Shown: one piece after another, positions 1 to 5,988 of the stretch
Layout of the letters: every line of letters starts with the position of its first letter
Position numbering within the stretch: position 1 is the stretch's first letter
Source of the DNA: Deltaproteobacteria bacterium
Lineage (GTDB): Bacteria > Desulfobacterota > Desulfobacteria > Desulfobacterales > UBA11574
Reading direction: 5' to 3'
Length of the DNA stretch: 6,627 bases
Assembly: GCA_019313505.1 (NCBI GenBank)
Contig: JAFDBA010000129.1
Coordinates: 1 to 6,627 of the forward strand
Notes under the pieces: generated by a model
Told to the model about the DNA's origin: nothing
Databases searched by the model: none
Seen by the model: only the letters and a program-made list of their open reading frames with translations
Position numbers and translations under genes: made by a program

Positions 1-2214
1 ACCGACTTCATTATTTTTTACTGAAATTTCCATTGAAACACGGTTGTCAGGGGTCACATGCGGTGTAACCTCCAGCTCAAGGGCGATGTCTTTCCACTCT
101 GTTATTGTATTCCCATCAGCATCCAGCTTTTTATACGGCCAGGCTGTGCCCTGTTTGATCATCGCCATTTTATTGTCGAGTGTTAAAATGTTAGGGGAAG
201 AGATTATCTTAACCTGCCCCTCACTTTCAGCCGCCGCTATGGTAGCGTCCAACGTCCATGGCGAGCCGGTCAGCTTGCTGAAATTAATACCCAAACTTCC
301 AAGACTGGATGTTGGCGGATTGGTTGCCAAAAAAGAAAAATCTCGAGTATATGTGTTGCCCACCGGACCATAACTTCCTGATAGAGTCACTCCCAGCTCC
401 CGTGAGAAGTTATTGCTGGCTTCGACGATTCTGGCTTCAATGAGAACCTGTGGGGTTACCCGGTCGAGTTTTTTAACGATTTCCTTGGCTCGTTTAATGG
501 ATCGTGCCACATCCGACATGACAATCATGTTGTTTGTTTTATCAATGCTGACTTTGCCGCGTGTGGGGTTGAATTTACTATTTCCCTGATCATTGTTAAA
601 CTCTCCGTTTTCCACAAGATGCTTGCCGATCTCTATAGCTTCCACATAGCTGATCCGCATAAATACAGTAATCAGTTCCTCCTCATTTTCGGCGTCCCGC
701 TTTGCCGCTAACTTTGCTTTTCTTTCATCTTCTTCCTTTGCCAGAGTTTTAAGGGTAGCAACCCGTATTATGCCTTCTTCATATACTAAACCAAGTTTGT
801 TCATCTTCAGGACCAGAGTCAGAACCTGGTCCCACGGTATGGGTTTTTCAAGGCTCATCGTAACCTCTCCGGTTACATCCTTGTCAATGGCAAAGTTTTC
901 TCCGCTGACTTCCCGCATAATGCGAAATACATTTTTAATATCGGTTCTAAAAAAATCAACCGCGATTTTTTCCCCGACATATTTCTTTTCAGTCTCCGTT
1001 CGGTAAAAATCGAGAGATCTTTTTATACCCGTAATTGTATCAGTGGTTTTTTGGCGTTCAATATCATAAGCACCACCCAAAGCGGCTTCTTCTGCTAATG
1101 ACCGGGTTGATTCAGAACCGTGGGGTGTTGAGTGTTTTACTTGAGGAGCTTCAACATGAGTCACTTCATTGCCGGCTTTTTCCTGTTTTGCTCCCGTATC
1201 GGCGACCGGCTGTGTCATAACCTTTTTCCATAATGGAAGTTTGGCTTTATCAAGGGGCCTGGGAGATATTGAAGAAGCTTCAAAATGGAGCAACAGAAGA
1301 TCATCGGTCTGTTCCACAAAATAGGGCACGGATTCTCGCAATTCAATGGTAACCTGAGAGGTATCTTTCATGACCGGTGTCTGAACCGGTGTTATACGAT
1401 CAATAGCGCTTTGAAAACGTGTGGTAATCAATGGACGCCGGCGATATTCCGGAAGCTTTGTATTATAAAGATTGAGCAGGAGTTTTTTATCATCGATCTT
1501 TTTTAGGTCGTATGTGACCGGTGTTGTGGTTCCTATAATAATTGTCGATTTGCCGCCTTCTTCACCTGAAAAATCTATCCGGTTAATCCAAGCGGGTTTG
1601 TCTTTTTTAATTTGAGGTTCAACAGTTTTATTGGCTGTGGTTTTCGTAACTAATTTTTCCTGTTCAGATGCGGCCGGCTGTTCCTTGACATTTTTCGATT
1701 TATCCTTTGATTTTTCTTTTCTCTCTAATTTTGTATCGGTAGAAACTGGAACTCCAGATTCCTTTTTAAATGATATTTTAAGGCCCGTATCTTCTCTGGT
1801 TACTTCATAAGAAGCGTCTTTTTTTAATAAGATTTCAACTCGAGATGTATGTCCCTTGGTTGTTACTTCAGAAGCTTTGATTGAACTCACGATGTCACTG
1901 TCCGGTACATCGACAGTATTGATGTAGCCCAGAGCAGTTTCAGGAAAATAAAGTAAAACCCCCAGAGGGAAAGGTTGTTTGACCGAAGTGTAGGTAAGCA
2001 GCCGGTTTGCCCTAATCCATATTACAGACGATTTTAGGTCCTCCCTTGCACTTATGTCGGTTATGCACTTGGGTTCAAAAGATTGGTCGGCATCCTTTTT
2101 TGTTTCTTTAACTGCCATGGTGTTTGACACACACCCAGCCAAAACCGTCATCAACATTCCCAAAAATAAGATAATAGCTCCAATCTTTGACAATTTCTTG
2201 ACAATACCATTCAT
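1..2214 (-). CDS. pilQ: Type IV pilus outer-membrane secretin PilQ (C-terminus cut by window edge)
   Basis: The frame is open for 738 codons from ATG at 2212-2214 to base 1, and no stop is reached, so the gene continues outside the window. PilQ forms the outer-membrane ring through which the pilus passes. The signal peptide has KK at residues 6-7, a hydrophobic stretch at about 13-25 and a perfect lipobox, L25-A26-G27-C28. Two AMIN-like beta domains follow (about 105-150, and about 209-313 starting WINRIDFSG). They are separated by a Lys/Glu-rich linker (about 152-206), and a second linker runs to about 400. Next come a secretin N0/STN-like domain (about 415-490, VDFFRTDIKNVFRIM), an N1-type domain (about 508-583) and the start of the secretin domain (TPQVLIEARIVEAS, then SSPNILTLDNKMAMIKQG at about 668-685). 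The last part of the secretin barrel is missing. An SD-like GGAGAA at 2222-2227 lies 7 nt before the ATG, and the pilP stop is 1 nt upstream. The assignment is firm from domain order and operon context; the lipoprotein nature is inferred. Confidence 0.95.
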   Translation of the reverse strand, partial: MNGIVKKLSKIGAIILFLGMLMTVLAGCVSNTMAVKETKKDADQSFEPKCITDISAREDLKSSVIWIRANRLLTYTSVKQPFPLGVLLYFPETALGYINTVDVPDSDIVSSIKASEVTTKGHTSRVEILLKKDASYEVTREDTGLKISFKKESGVPVSTDTKLERKEKSKDKSKNVKEQPAASEQEKLVTKTTANKTVEPQIKKDKPAWINRIDFSGEEGGKSTIIIGTTTPVTYDLKKIDDKKLLLNLYNTKLPEYRRRPLITTRFQSAIDRITPVQTPVMKDTSQVTIELRESVPYFVEQTDDLLLLHFEASSISPRPLDKAKLPLWKKVMTQPVADTGAKQEKAGNEVTHVEAPQVKHSTPHGSESTRSLAEEAALGGAYDIERQKTTDTITGIKRSLDFYRTETEKKYVGEKIAVDFFRTDIKNVFRIMREVSGENFAIDKDVTGEVTMSLEKPIPWDQVLTLVLKMNKLGLVYEEGIIRVATLKTLAKEEDERKAKLAAKRDAENEEELITVFMRISYVEAIEIGKHLVENGEFNNDQGNSKFNPTRGKVSIDKTNNMIVMSDVARSIKRAKEIVKKLDRVTPQVLIEARIVEASNNFSRELGVTLSGSYGPVGNTYTRDFSFLATNPPTSSLGSLGINFSKLTGSPWTLDATIAAAESEGQVKIISSPNILTLDNKMAMIKQGTAWPYKKLDADGNTITEWKDIALELEVTPHVTPDNRVSMEISVKNNEVG

Positions 2215-2215
2215 G

Positions 2216-2878
2216 TTATTCTTCTCCAGGAGGTTTCAATTTTATCTCTTTTTTTTGGACAGAAATTTTACCGTAAATATCTTCAACCTCTTCTTCAATA
2301 ATAATCCTGTCCGACAATATTTTTGCTACCTTGCCAGAGTGTATCCCGATGTACATACCTTTCTTTATTACATACCCCTTTCCCGAATCTTCTTCCACCA
2401 TGGCCTTGTTCCCGCTTTGAGCGCGTAATATTGCAACAAGTTTGAGCTGGCTTAAATCGAGTTTTTCAAGGGGGGTGAGTAGCTTACGCCGAACTGCTTT
2501 CCCATGCTTAACCGGTAAGTTTACAGGTTTTTCCTTGATCAATGGTGCAAATGGATCAAGTTTTCCTTCAGGGTTGTAAAGGTCGGTTATTTTCGATGTT
2601 TCAATTTTTTGAGTTGTCGTGGATACCAAAGCAACCAGTTTATCGTTTGACACACCGGCCTTGCTCTTTGAAATACCAGGTACGGCTTTTGGTGTGGGTT
2701 TAACAGTTTCTTGTTTTGAGACAGATTTCGAAAGATCATCCTTTTTGGCAACAATGATTTTTCTGGTAACTTCCCTGGCTTTTTGAGGTGGCTCAGCTTT
2801 TTTATCACAACCTATAACTAGAGAAAAGAAACAGACGAAACAGATGAAACTGCGCATTATGACAATTATTTGATCCAT
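2216..2878 (-). CDS. pilP: Type IV pilus inner-membrane lipoprotein PilP
   Basis: This is a 220-residue PilP-family protein. In known systems PilP links the PilN-PilO pair in the inner membrane to the periplasmic domains of PilQ. A lipoprotein signal peptide ends at V21-I22-G23-C24, followed by Asp at +2, which in enterobacteria favours retention in the inner membrane. A long Lys/Pro/Ser-rich flexible region (about 25-105) leads to the family motif LDPFAP (107-112). The C-terminal beta-sandwich (about 134-216) starts with LTPLEKLDLSQLKLVAIL, the usual opening of this domain. The start is uncertain: neither ATG 2876-2878 nor the in-frame ATG at 2855-2857 (residue 8, MRSFICF) has a good SD. The shorter form would give a more usual signal peptide with Arg at position 2. 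The gene lies 16 nt after pilO and 1 nt before pilQ, which suggests translational coupling. Confidence 0.95.
   Translation of the reverse strand: MDQIIVIMRSFICFVCFFSLVIGCDKKAEPPQKAREVTRKIIVAKKDDLSKSVSKQETVKPTPKAVPGISKSKAGVSNDKLVALVSTTTQKIETSKITDLYNPEGKLDPFAPLIKEKPVNLPVKHGKAVRRKLLTPLEKLDLSQLKLVAILRAQSGNKAMVEEDSGKGYVIKKGMYIGIHSGKVAKILSDRIIIEEEVEDIYGKISVQKKEIKLKPPGEE
2222..2227 (-). promoter_or_regulatory. Ribosome binding site of pilQ inside the pilP 3' end
   Basis: GGAGAA on the minus strand lies 7 nt before the pilQ ATG (2212-2214) and within the last codons of pilP. It supports this start, which yields a complete lipoprotein signal peptide, over the in-frame Met codons at residues 20 and 22. 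Confidence 0.75.
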
Positions 2879-2894
2879 GATCTATGGCTGCTTT

Positions 2895-3521
2895 TTATTT
2901 TCTTTTTTTTGATGCCTTATTGGGTTTCGTTTCCACAAACCTATAAGTCACAGCAGTGCATGATGTTCTAAGGTCACCGCTTCCCTTTGTTGCGATCATT
3001 TTAATATCGTCTATATTGACGATCCGATGTAACCGTGCAACCTTGTCGAAGAAAAGGACGGTTTTATGGTAGTTACCCGTAACTATTATGGATACAGGAA
3101 TTTCAGCATAAAATTCTTTGGTGCGTTCATCTCTGGGCTCAAATAACAAAAATTCCAGGCCGGCATCCCGACCGGATCGGGAAATGCTTGACAGCAAAGA
3201 AGGTATTTCTTTTTTTTCGGGGAGTTTTTTCACGGCAATTTTAAATTCCGTTTGTGCCTTTTTCAACTTATCCTGAAAATGTTTGAGCTGTCTTGCCTTT
3301 GCTTTCGCTCTGACAAGCCTTGTTTTCAGAGTTTCTTGTTCTTGTTTCAATTCGTCAATTTTCTTAACTTTAGGCTGATAAGAGAAATAGACAAAGGGCC
3401 CAATAAGCATCGAAAAGATCCCCAAACATATCAAAATTCTGTAAAGCCTTGAAAGCTTACCGATTTTATCGATTTTTTCTAGGAGCAATTCTGTGAATTT
3501 GGAAATCTCGATCTTTTTCAT
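2895..3521 (-). CDS. pilO: Type IV pilus inner-membrane assembly protein PilO
   Basis: This is a 208-residue bitopic membrane protein. It has a cytoplasmic N-terminus (1-26), one transmembrane helix (about 27-48, ILICLGIFSMLIGPFVYFSY), a charged coiled coil (about 51-98) and a periplasmic ferredoxin-like domain (about 106-196). The segment L100-P101 with E105-I106-P107, followed by LLSSISRSGRDAGL and FEPRDE, is the conserved PilO pattern. In known systems PilO pairs with PilN through the coiled coil and the periplasmic domain, and the pair then binds PilP. The C-terminus is a basic tail (KASKKRK). An AGGG-type SD lies about 10 nt upstream of the ATG in the 28-nt gap after pilN. The gene appears complete, with no frameshift. 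Confidence 0.95.
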   Translation of the reverse strand: MKKIEISKFTELLLEKIDKIGKLSRLYRILICLGIFSMLIGPFVYFSYQPKVKKIDELKQEQETLKTRLVRAKAKARQLKHFQDKLKKAQTEFKIAVKKLPEKKEIPSLLSSISRSGRDAGLEFLLFEPRDERTKEFYAEIPVSIIVTGNYHKTVLFFDKVARLHRIVNIDDIKMIATKGSGDLRTSCTAVTYRFVETKPNKASKKRK

Positions 3522-3549
3522 TGTTTTTTTGCCCTGTGTGGAGCAATTT

Positions 3550-4170
3550 TTATTTTTTACTTTCCGTATTATTCAAAGAAATTTTAATGCAAGTAATGTC
3601 AAAGTTTTTTAAATTTAATTTAGTTATTTTTTGTTGTTTAAGGGTTTTCAGATTTACATTTTTATAAAGTTTTGAATTTTCTAAACGGGTCATAAAATCG
3701 GCTACAGTTTTATTATCCATGGCAATCCCTTTGATGCCGACATTGTTTCCTTTTGCTTGAAAATTGGTGAACCATAATCGCTTAACCGGTGTGTTATCCT
3801 TGTCTGACAATAAGTCTGATCCGGGAATTGACATGTGTTCGGCAACCACCTTTGTCATGTTGTCCAGCAGACAGACGGCGGCTTTGCGTTTTATCTCAAG
3901 ATTTTTGATAACTCCTGTCTTTTTTTCTAAATTGTTAAACGCATTTTTTATTCTATCTACTTCTTTTGCTTGTTTTTCAAATTTGGCCAACATTATTTTA
4001 TTATTTTTTATCTTTGTATTTAAATTGTCGATTTTTTTTTGCAATCTCATATTATAAAAGAGCCCGATGACAAAAACCAGTAAAAAAGAGAAGAAAAATA
4101 TACTGATCTGTCTGCGAATGTTCTCTTTTCTACGTGCTGCTCGATAAGGTAGCAGATTGATTCGTATCAT
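3550..4170 (-). CDS. pilN: Type IV pilus inner-membrane assembly protein PilN
   Basis: This is a 206-residue protein opening with MIRINLLPYR. INLLP (residues 4-8) is the conserved peptide that docks into the cleft of PilM in characterised systems. A basic stretch (RRKENIRR, 13-20) is followed by one transmembrane helix (about 21-39, rich in Phe), a coiled coil (about 41-88) and a periplasmic domain (about 92-200) of the PilN fold that should pair with PilO. The start codon overlaps the pilM stop as ATGA (4 nt), typical of coupled translation, with a GGTG SD-like motif 5 nt ahead inside pilM. The coding strand has a run of nine A residues at 4032-4040 (Gln-Lys-Lys-Ile at the TM/coiled-coil junction). 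The gene is otherwise ordinary and complete. Confidence 0.96.
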   Translation of the reverse strand: MIRINLLPYRAARRKENIRRQISIFFFSFLLVFVIGLFYNMRLQKKIDNLNTKIKNNKIMLAKFEKQAKEVDRIKNAFNNLEKKTGVIKNLEIKRKAAVCLLDNMTKVVAEHMSIPGSDLLSDKDNTPVKRLWFTNFQAKGNNVGIKGIAMDNKTVADFMTRLENSKLYKNVNLKTLKQQKITKLNLKNFDITCIKISLNNTESKK

Positions 4171-5222
4171 TTATCACCAATTTTTCTTATTGCAAGACCC
4201 ATACATATAGCAGCCTGGGGAGCTATCTGTTCAAGATAAGAAGAATCGAAACGGTCGCTGTCGATGGAAAAGTTTTGAAAAGGATTTATAACTTCGACGT
4301 CAGTTGATGTTTCAACTGCCAGAAGTTGACGAAACTCCCTAATATTTGCACCGCCGCCGCTAAGAATAATCTTTGTTATTTGATCTTCAGGAAATGTAGA
4401 GTAAAAGAAATCAAGAGCACGCTTTATTTCAGTACACCAGTCGGTTACCACTGATGAAACAATTTCAACCAAATCTTCAGGGGAAATTATATCTGATTGT
4501 CCACCGTGTTTAATATCTTCAGCTTCCGCCAAAGAACACTCTACAAGGGAAGCAATCTTTTCATTTATCTGTCCGCATCCAAGGGAAACATCGCGCATGA
4601 ATACAGAAGAATTATCTTTCAGTATGTTCAATGATGTTTTGCTGGCTCCAATATCAATAAGTGCAATATTTTCATCTCCTGAATCATAATTAAATTCAAA
4701 GATGTTTTGGAGGGCAAAAGCATCAACATCTATTATGCGGACATTAAGCCCGGTCATCTGGACCAGATTTATATATTCGTTAACCATTTCCTTTTTGGCT
4801 GCAACCAGAAGAACACTCATCTGATTTGGGTTGTGTTCGCTTTCCCCTATTATTTGAAAATCCAGATTAACATCGCTTATATCAAACGGAATATACTGTT
4901 CCGCTTCAAAATGGATCGTCTCTTGCAGCTCATCTTCCGTCATGTTTTGAACATTGATCTTTTTGACAATTACCGAGTAACCCCCGATGGAGATGGCAAC
5001 ATTCTTTTCTTTCAGTTTTGCTTCTTTATAGAGTTTACGGATAGATGCAGAAACAGTTTCAGGATCCTTAATAACACCTTCCTCGATTATCCCCGGTTCA
5101 ATATTAATCGTGTGAAAATTTTTAAAGATGCAACTTGTTTTTTTATCAACTATTTCAGCAATCTTGATAGTTTTGGAACCTATATCAAGGCCAATAAGAT
5201 GAGTTTTTTTTCCAAAAATCAT
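4167..5222 (-). CDS. pilM: Type IV pilus actin-like assembly protein PilM
   Basis: This is a 351-residue cytoplasmic protein of the PilM/FtsA-like actin fold, the usual length for PilM. The nucleotide-binding motifs are visible: phosphate-1 at 11-20 (GLDIGSKTIK), phosphate-2 at 188-197 (LIDIGASKTS) and the adenosine motif at 286-294 (ILSGGGANI). The family segment HFEAEQYIPF (104-113) and the ending GLAIRK (342-347) are also present. In known systems PilM binds ATP and the N-terminal peptide of PilN at the inner face of the membrane, and connects the alignment complex to the motor side. The gene starts 9 nt after the XRE gene stop and has no strong SD of its own, so it may depend on coupling or read-through. 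A run of eight A residues (5204-5211) falls in codons 4-7. Confidence 0.97.
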   Translation of the reverse strand: MIFGKKTHLIGLDIGSKTIKIAEIVDKKTSCIFKNFHTINIEPGIIEEGVIKDPETVSASIRKLYKEAKLKEKNVAISIGGYSVIVKKINVQNMTEDELQETIHFEAEQYIPFDISDVNLDFQIIGESEHNPNQMSVLLVAAKKEMVNEYINLVQMTGLNVRIIDVDAFALQNIFEFNYDSGDENIALIDIGASKTSLNILKDNSSVFMRDVSLGCGQINEKIASLVECSLAEAEDIKHGGQSDIISPEDLVEIVSSVVTDWCTEIKRALDFFYSTFPEDQITKIILSGGGANIREFRQLLAVETSTDVEVINPFQNFSIDSDRFDSSYLEQIAPQAAICMGLAIRKIGDK

Positions 5223-5231
5223 GATATGCTA

Positions 5232-5429
5232 TTAATCGCCAAATATTTTGTTTTTGTCAGAGAGGCTGAAACCAAGGGCCAAAATAATCTTTCGTTGAGT
5301 TTCCAGGCGGCAAAGCATGCCTTTTTCTATGCGTGCAATCGTAATGGGAGATACGTTTGCCTTTCTGGCAAGTTCGGTCTTGCTCATCAGTAAAGATTCT
5401 CTAATTTCTTTTAACGAGTTAGCTTTCAT
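5232..5429 (-). CDS. Small XRE-family helix-turn-helix DNA-binding protein
   Basis: This is a 65-residue single-domain protein consisting almost wholly of a Cro/C1-type HTH. Helix 1 is at about 5-14 (SLKEIRESLL), helix 2 at 16-24 (SKTELARKA) and the recognition helix at 27-37 (SPITIARIEKG). Two further helices are at 41-52 and about 57-63. There is no ligand-binding or partner domain. The ATG at 5427-5429 is preferred over the in-frame TTG one codon upstream (5430-5432), because the SD AAGGTG (5435-5440) sits 5 nt before the ATG and only 2 nt before the TTG. It is the first gene before pilM (9-nt gap), so it is probably co-transcribed with the pil genes. Regulation of its own operon through the dyads upstream is an inference from position. 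The target and the sign of control cannot be read from the sequence. Confidence 0.9.
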   Translation of the reverse strand: MKANSLKEIRESLLMSKTELARKANVSPITIARIEKGMLCRLETQRKIILALGFSLSDKNKIFGD

Positions 5430-5434
5430 CAAAA

Positions 5435-5440
5435 CACCTT
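5435..5440 (-). promoter_or_regulatory. Ribosome binding site of the XRE gene
   Basis: AAGGTG on the minus strand lies 5 nt upstream of ATG 5427-5429. It fixes the ATG rather than the adjacent TTG (5430-5432) as the likely start. Confidence 0.7.
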
Positions 5441-5516
5441 ATTGAAACTTTGTCAAAAAATAATTGAATTTAATAAAAAAGAAAGACAAACTTCATTTTA
5501 ACCAAATCTTTGCTTT

Positions 5517-5545
5517 ATATTATTTTAAATTATCATAAAGTTCAA
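5517..5545 (-). promoter_or_regulatory. Candidate sigma70 promoter of the XRE-pilMNOPQ operon
   Basis: On the minus strand, TTGAAC (5540-5545) is followed after exactly 17 nt by TAATAT (5517-5522). This would start transcription near 5510 and give an 80-nt AT-rich leader before the XRE ATG. The region is very AT-rich, so chance matches are likely, but spacing and position are right. No sigma54 GG-N10-GC box was seen here. Confidence 0.45.
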
Positions 5546-5552
5546 GAACTTT
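5537..5552. promoter_or_regulatory. 16-bp dyad AAAGTTC-AA-GAACTTT, candidate operator
   Basis: This is a perfect inverted repeat with 7-bp arms (5537-5543 and 5546-5552) and a 2-bp centre. It covers the -35 box of the candidate pil operon promoter. The short spacing and symmetry suit a dimeric HTH protein, and the XRE protein encoded just downstream is the obvious candidate. That link is inferred from position only. Confidence 0.4.
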
Positions 5553-5584
5553 TATATATAATTATAGATAAATTTTAACTAATT

Positions 5585-5613
5585 ACTTTATTTTGTGGTT
5601 TGTTTAATAAAGT
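5585..5613. repeat. Inverted repeat ACTTTATT / AATAAAGT
   Basis: 8-bp perfect arms (5585-5592 and 5606-5613) are separated by 13 bp. The right arm belongs to ATAAAGTT (5607-5614), which also occurs at 5535-5542 over the other dyad. It may be a second, weaker regulator site, but AT-rich DNA makes chance pairing plausible. Confidence 0.3.
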
Positions 5614-5627
5614 TACTATATATAGTA
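5614..5627. promoter_or_regulatory. 14-bp perfect palindrome TACTATATATAGTA
   Basis: This palindrome lies about 70 bp from the 16-bp dyad in the divergent region and is symmetric over all 14 positions. It could be a binding site for a dimeric regulator. It is largely alternating TA, so the information content is modest and no binder can be named. Confidence 0.3.
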
Positions 5628-5732
5628 TGATAAGAAACGTCAAAATATGTGCAATTCTATCAAAACACATGGTTAGGTACCATATTATTGATGTGAGCTT
5701 TGTTATAGTGTCCCTGGAAATAAAGCATTATC

Positions 5733-5761
5733 TTGACTTTAATGATCAGGTTCCATATATG
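5733..5761 (+). promoter_or_regulatory. Candidate plus-strand promoter at the left edge of the repeat element
   Basis: TTGACT (5733-5738) is followed by TATATG (5756-5761) at 17 nt, or by TATGAT (5758-5763) at 19 nt. It points toward the sensor gene. If real, the transcript would begin inside the repeat element and carry it as a leader of about 220 nt. The -10 match is weak. Confidence 0.3.
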
Positions 5762-5978
5762 ATGGCTTCGTAAAAAGTCCAACTTCTGCGTTGCGTTGCA
5801 TCCTTTGTTAAAGGGGAAAATATAATCTTCCACCTTTTGCAAATGGGGGACCAAAGGGGATTTATCAACAGCCTTGAATTGAACCCCTATATGTACGCTT
5901 TGTTCCTCGGAATTTGCGCACTTTGAATTTGGAGCTTTTTACTTTGCCATCAAAATCTGACTTTTTACGAGACCGTCA
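5760..5978. mobile_element. MITE-like inverted-repeat element, non-coding, with two alternative right ends
   Basis: The left end (5760-5779, TGATGGCTTCGTAAAAAGTC) matches the inverse of 5959-5978 at 17 of 20 positions. It also matches the inverse of 5925-5951: GATGGC, three mismatches, GTAAAAAG, one extra base, TCCAA, one mismatch, TTC. The element therefore has a proximal right end at 5951 and a distal one at 5978, as if one copy were nested in or joined to part of another. The inside includes TTCTGCGTTGCGTTGCATCC and TCGGAATTTGCGCACTTTG. I recall both as parts of a dispersed repeat common in Desulfobacterales genomes, but no search was run. No transposase gene and no clear target-site duplication are visible. 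The right end stops 10 bp before the sensor ATG. Confidence 0.7.
5808..5864. repeat. G-rich internal segment of the element, possibly a second nested repeat
   Basis: The segment contains AAAGGGG (5810-5816), CCTTTTGCAAATGGGGGACC and AAAGGGGATTT. The pattern recalls the 'CCCCCTTTGCAAAGGGGGA' type of short repeat found in many Desulfobacterota genomes, here degenerate. It differs in composition from the arms around it, which suggests a repeat inserted into a repeat. This is recognition without a search. Confidence 0.35.
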
Positions 5979-5988
5979 ACCTTTATCT

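Larger units (their letters stand above)
5430..5988. other. Divergent intergenic region between pil operon and sensor gene
   Basis: About 560 bp have no credible gene. The left part (5430-5660) is extremely AT-rich and holds the candidate pil promoter and several dyads. The middle (5660-5755) has no clear feature except a candidate plus-strand promoter at 5733-5761. The right part (5760-5978) is an inverted-repeat element. The only reading frame of note (5660-5854, minus) crosses the repeat end and looks spurious. Confidence 0.8.

Noticed and set aside
44..373. Plus-strand open frame of 109 codons
   Set aside because: It lies opposite the secretin domain of pilQ, which is continuous and conserved on the minus strand.
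2054..2428. Plus-strand open frame of 124 codons over the pilP/pilQ junction
   Set aside because: It is a shadow of the real genes, with no start signal and no domain.
3764..4057. Plus-strand open frame of 97 codons opposite pilN
   Set aside because: Its hydrophobic look comes from reading Lys/Asn-rich pilN codons in reverse.
4707..5393. Plus-strand open frame of 228 codons opposite pilM and the XRE gene
   Set aside because: It is antisense to two genes with clear family motifs, has no recognisable domain and uses Phe/Ile/Asn-rich codons expected from reading an AT-rich gene backwards.
5593..5622. Possible plus-strand promoter TTGTGG-18-TATATA
   Set aside because: The -35 match is poor, the -10 lies inside an alternating TA palindrome, and it is about 370 bp from the sensor ATG; the candidate at 5733-5761 is better.
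5669..5683. Small inverted repeat ATGGT/ACCAT
   Set aside because: Five-base arms with a five-base loop and no T-run; expected by chance and not a terminator.
5660..5854. Minus-strand open frame of 64 codons in the intergenic region
   Set aside because: It crosses the left end of the inverted-repeat element, has no SD or recognisable fold, and is typical of false genes called on such repeats.
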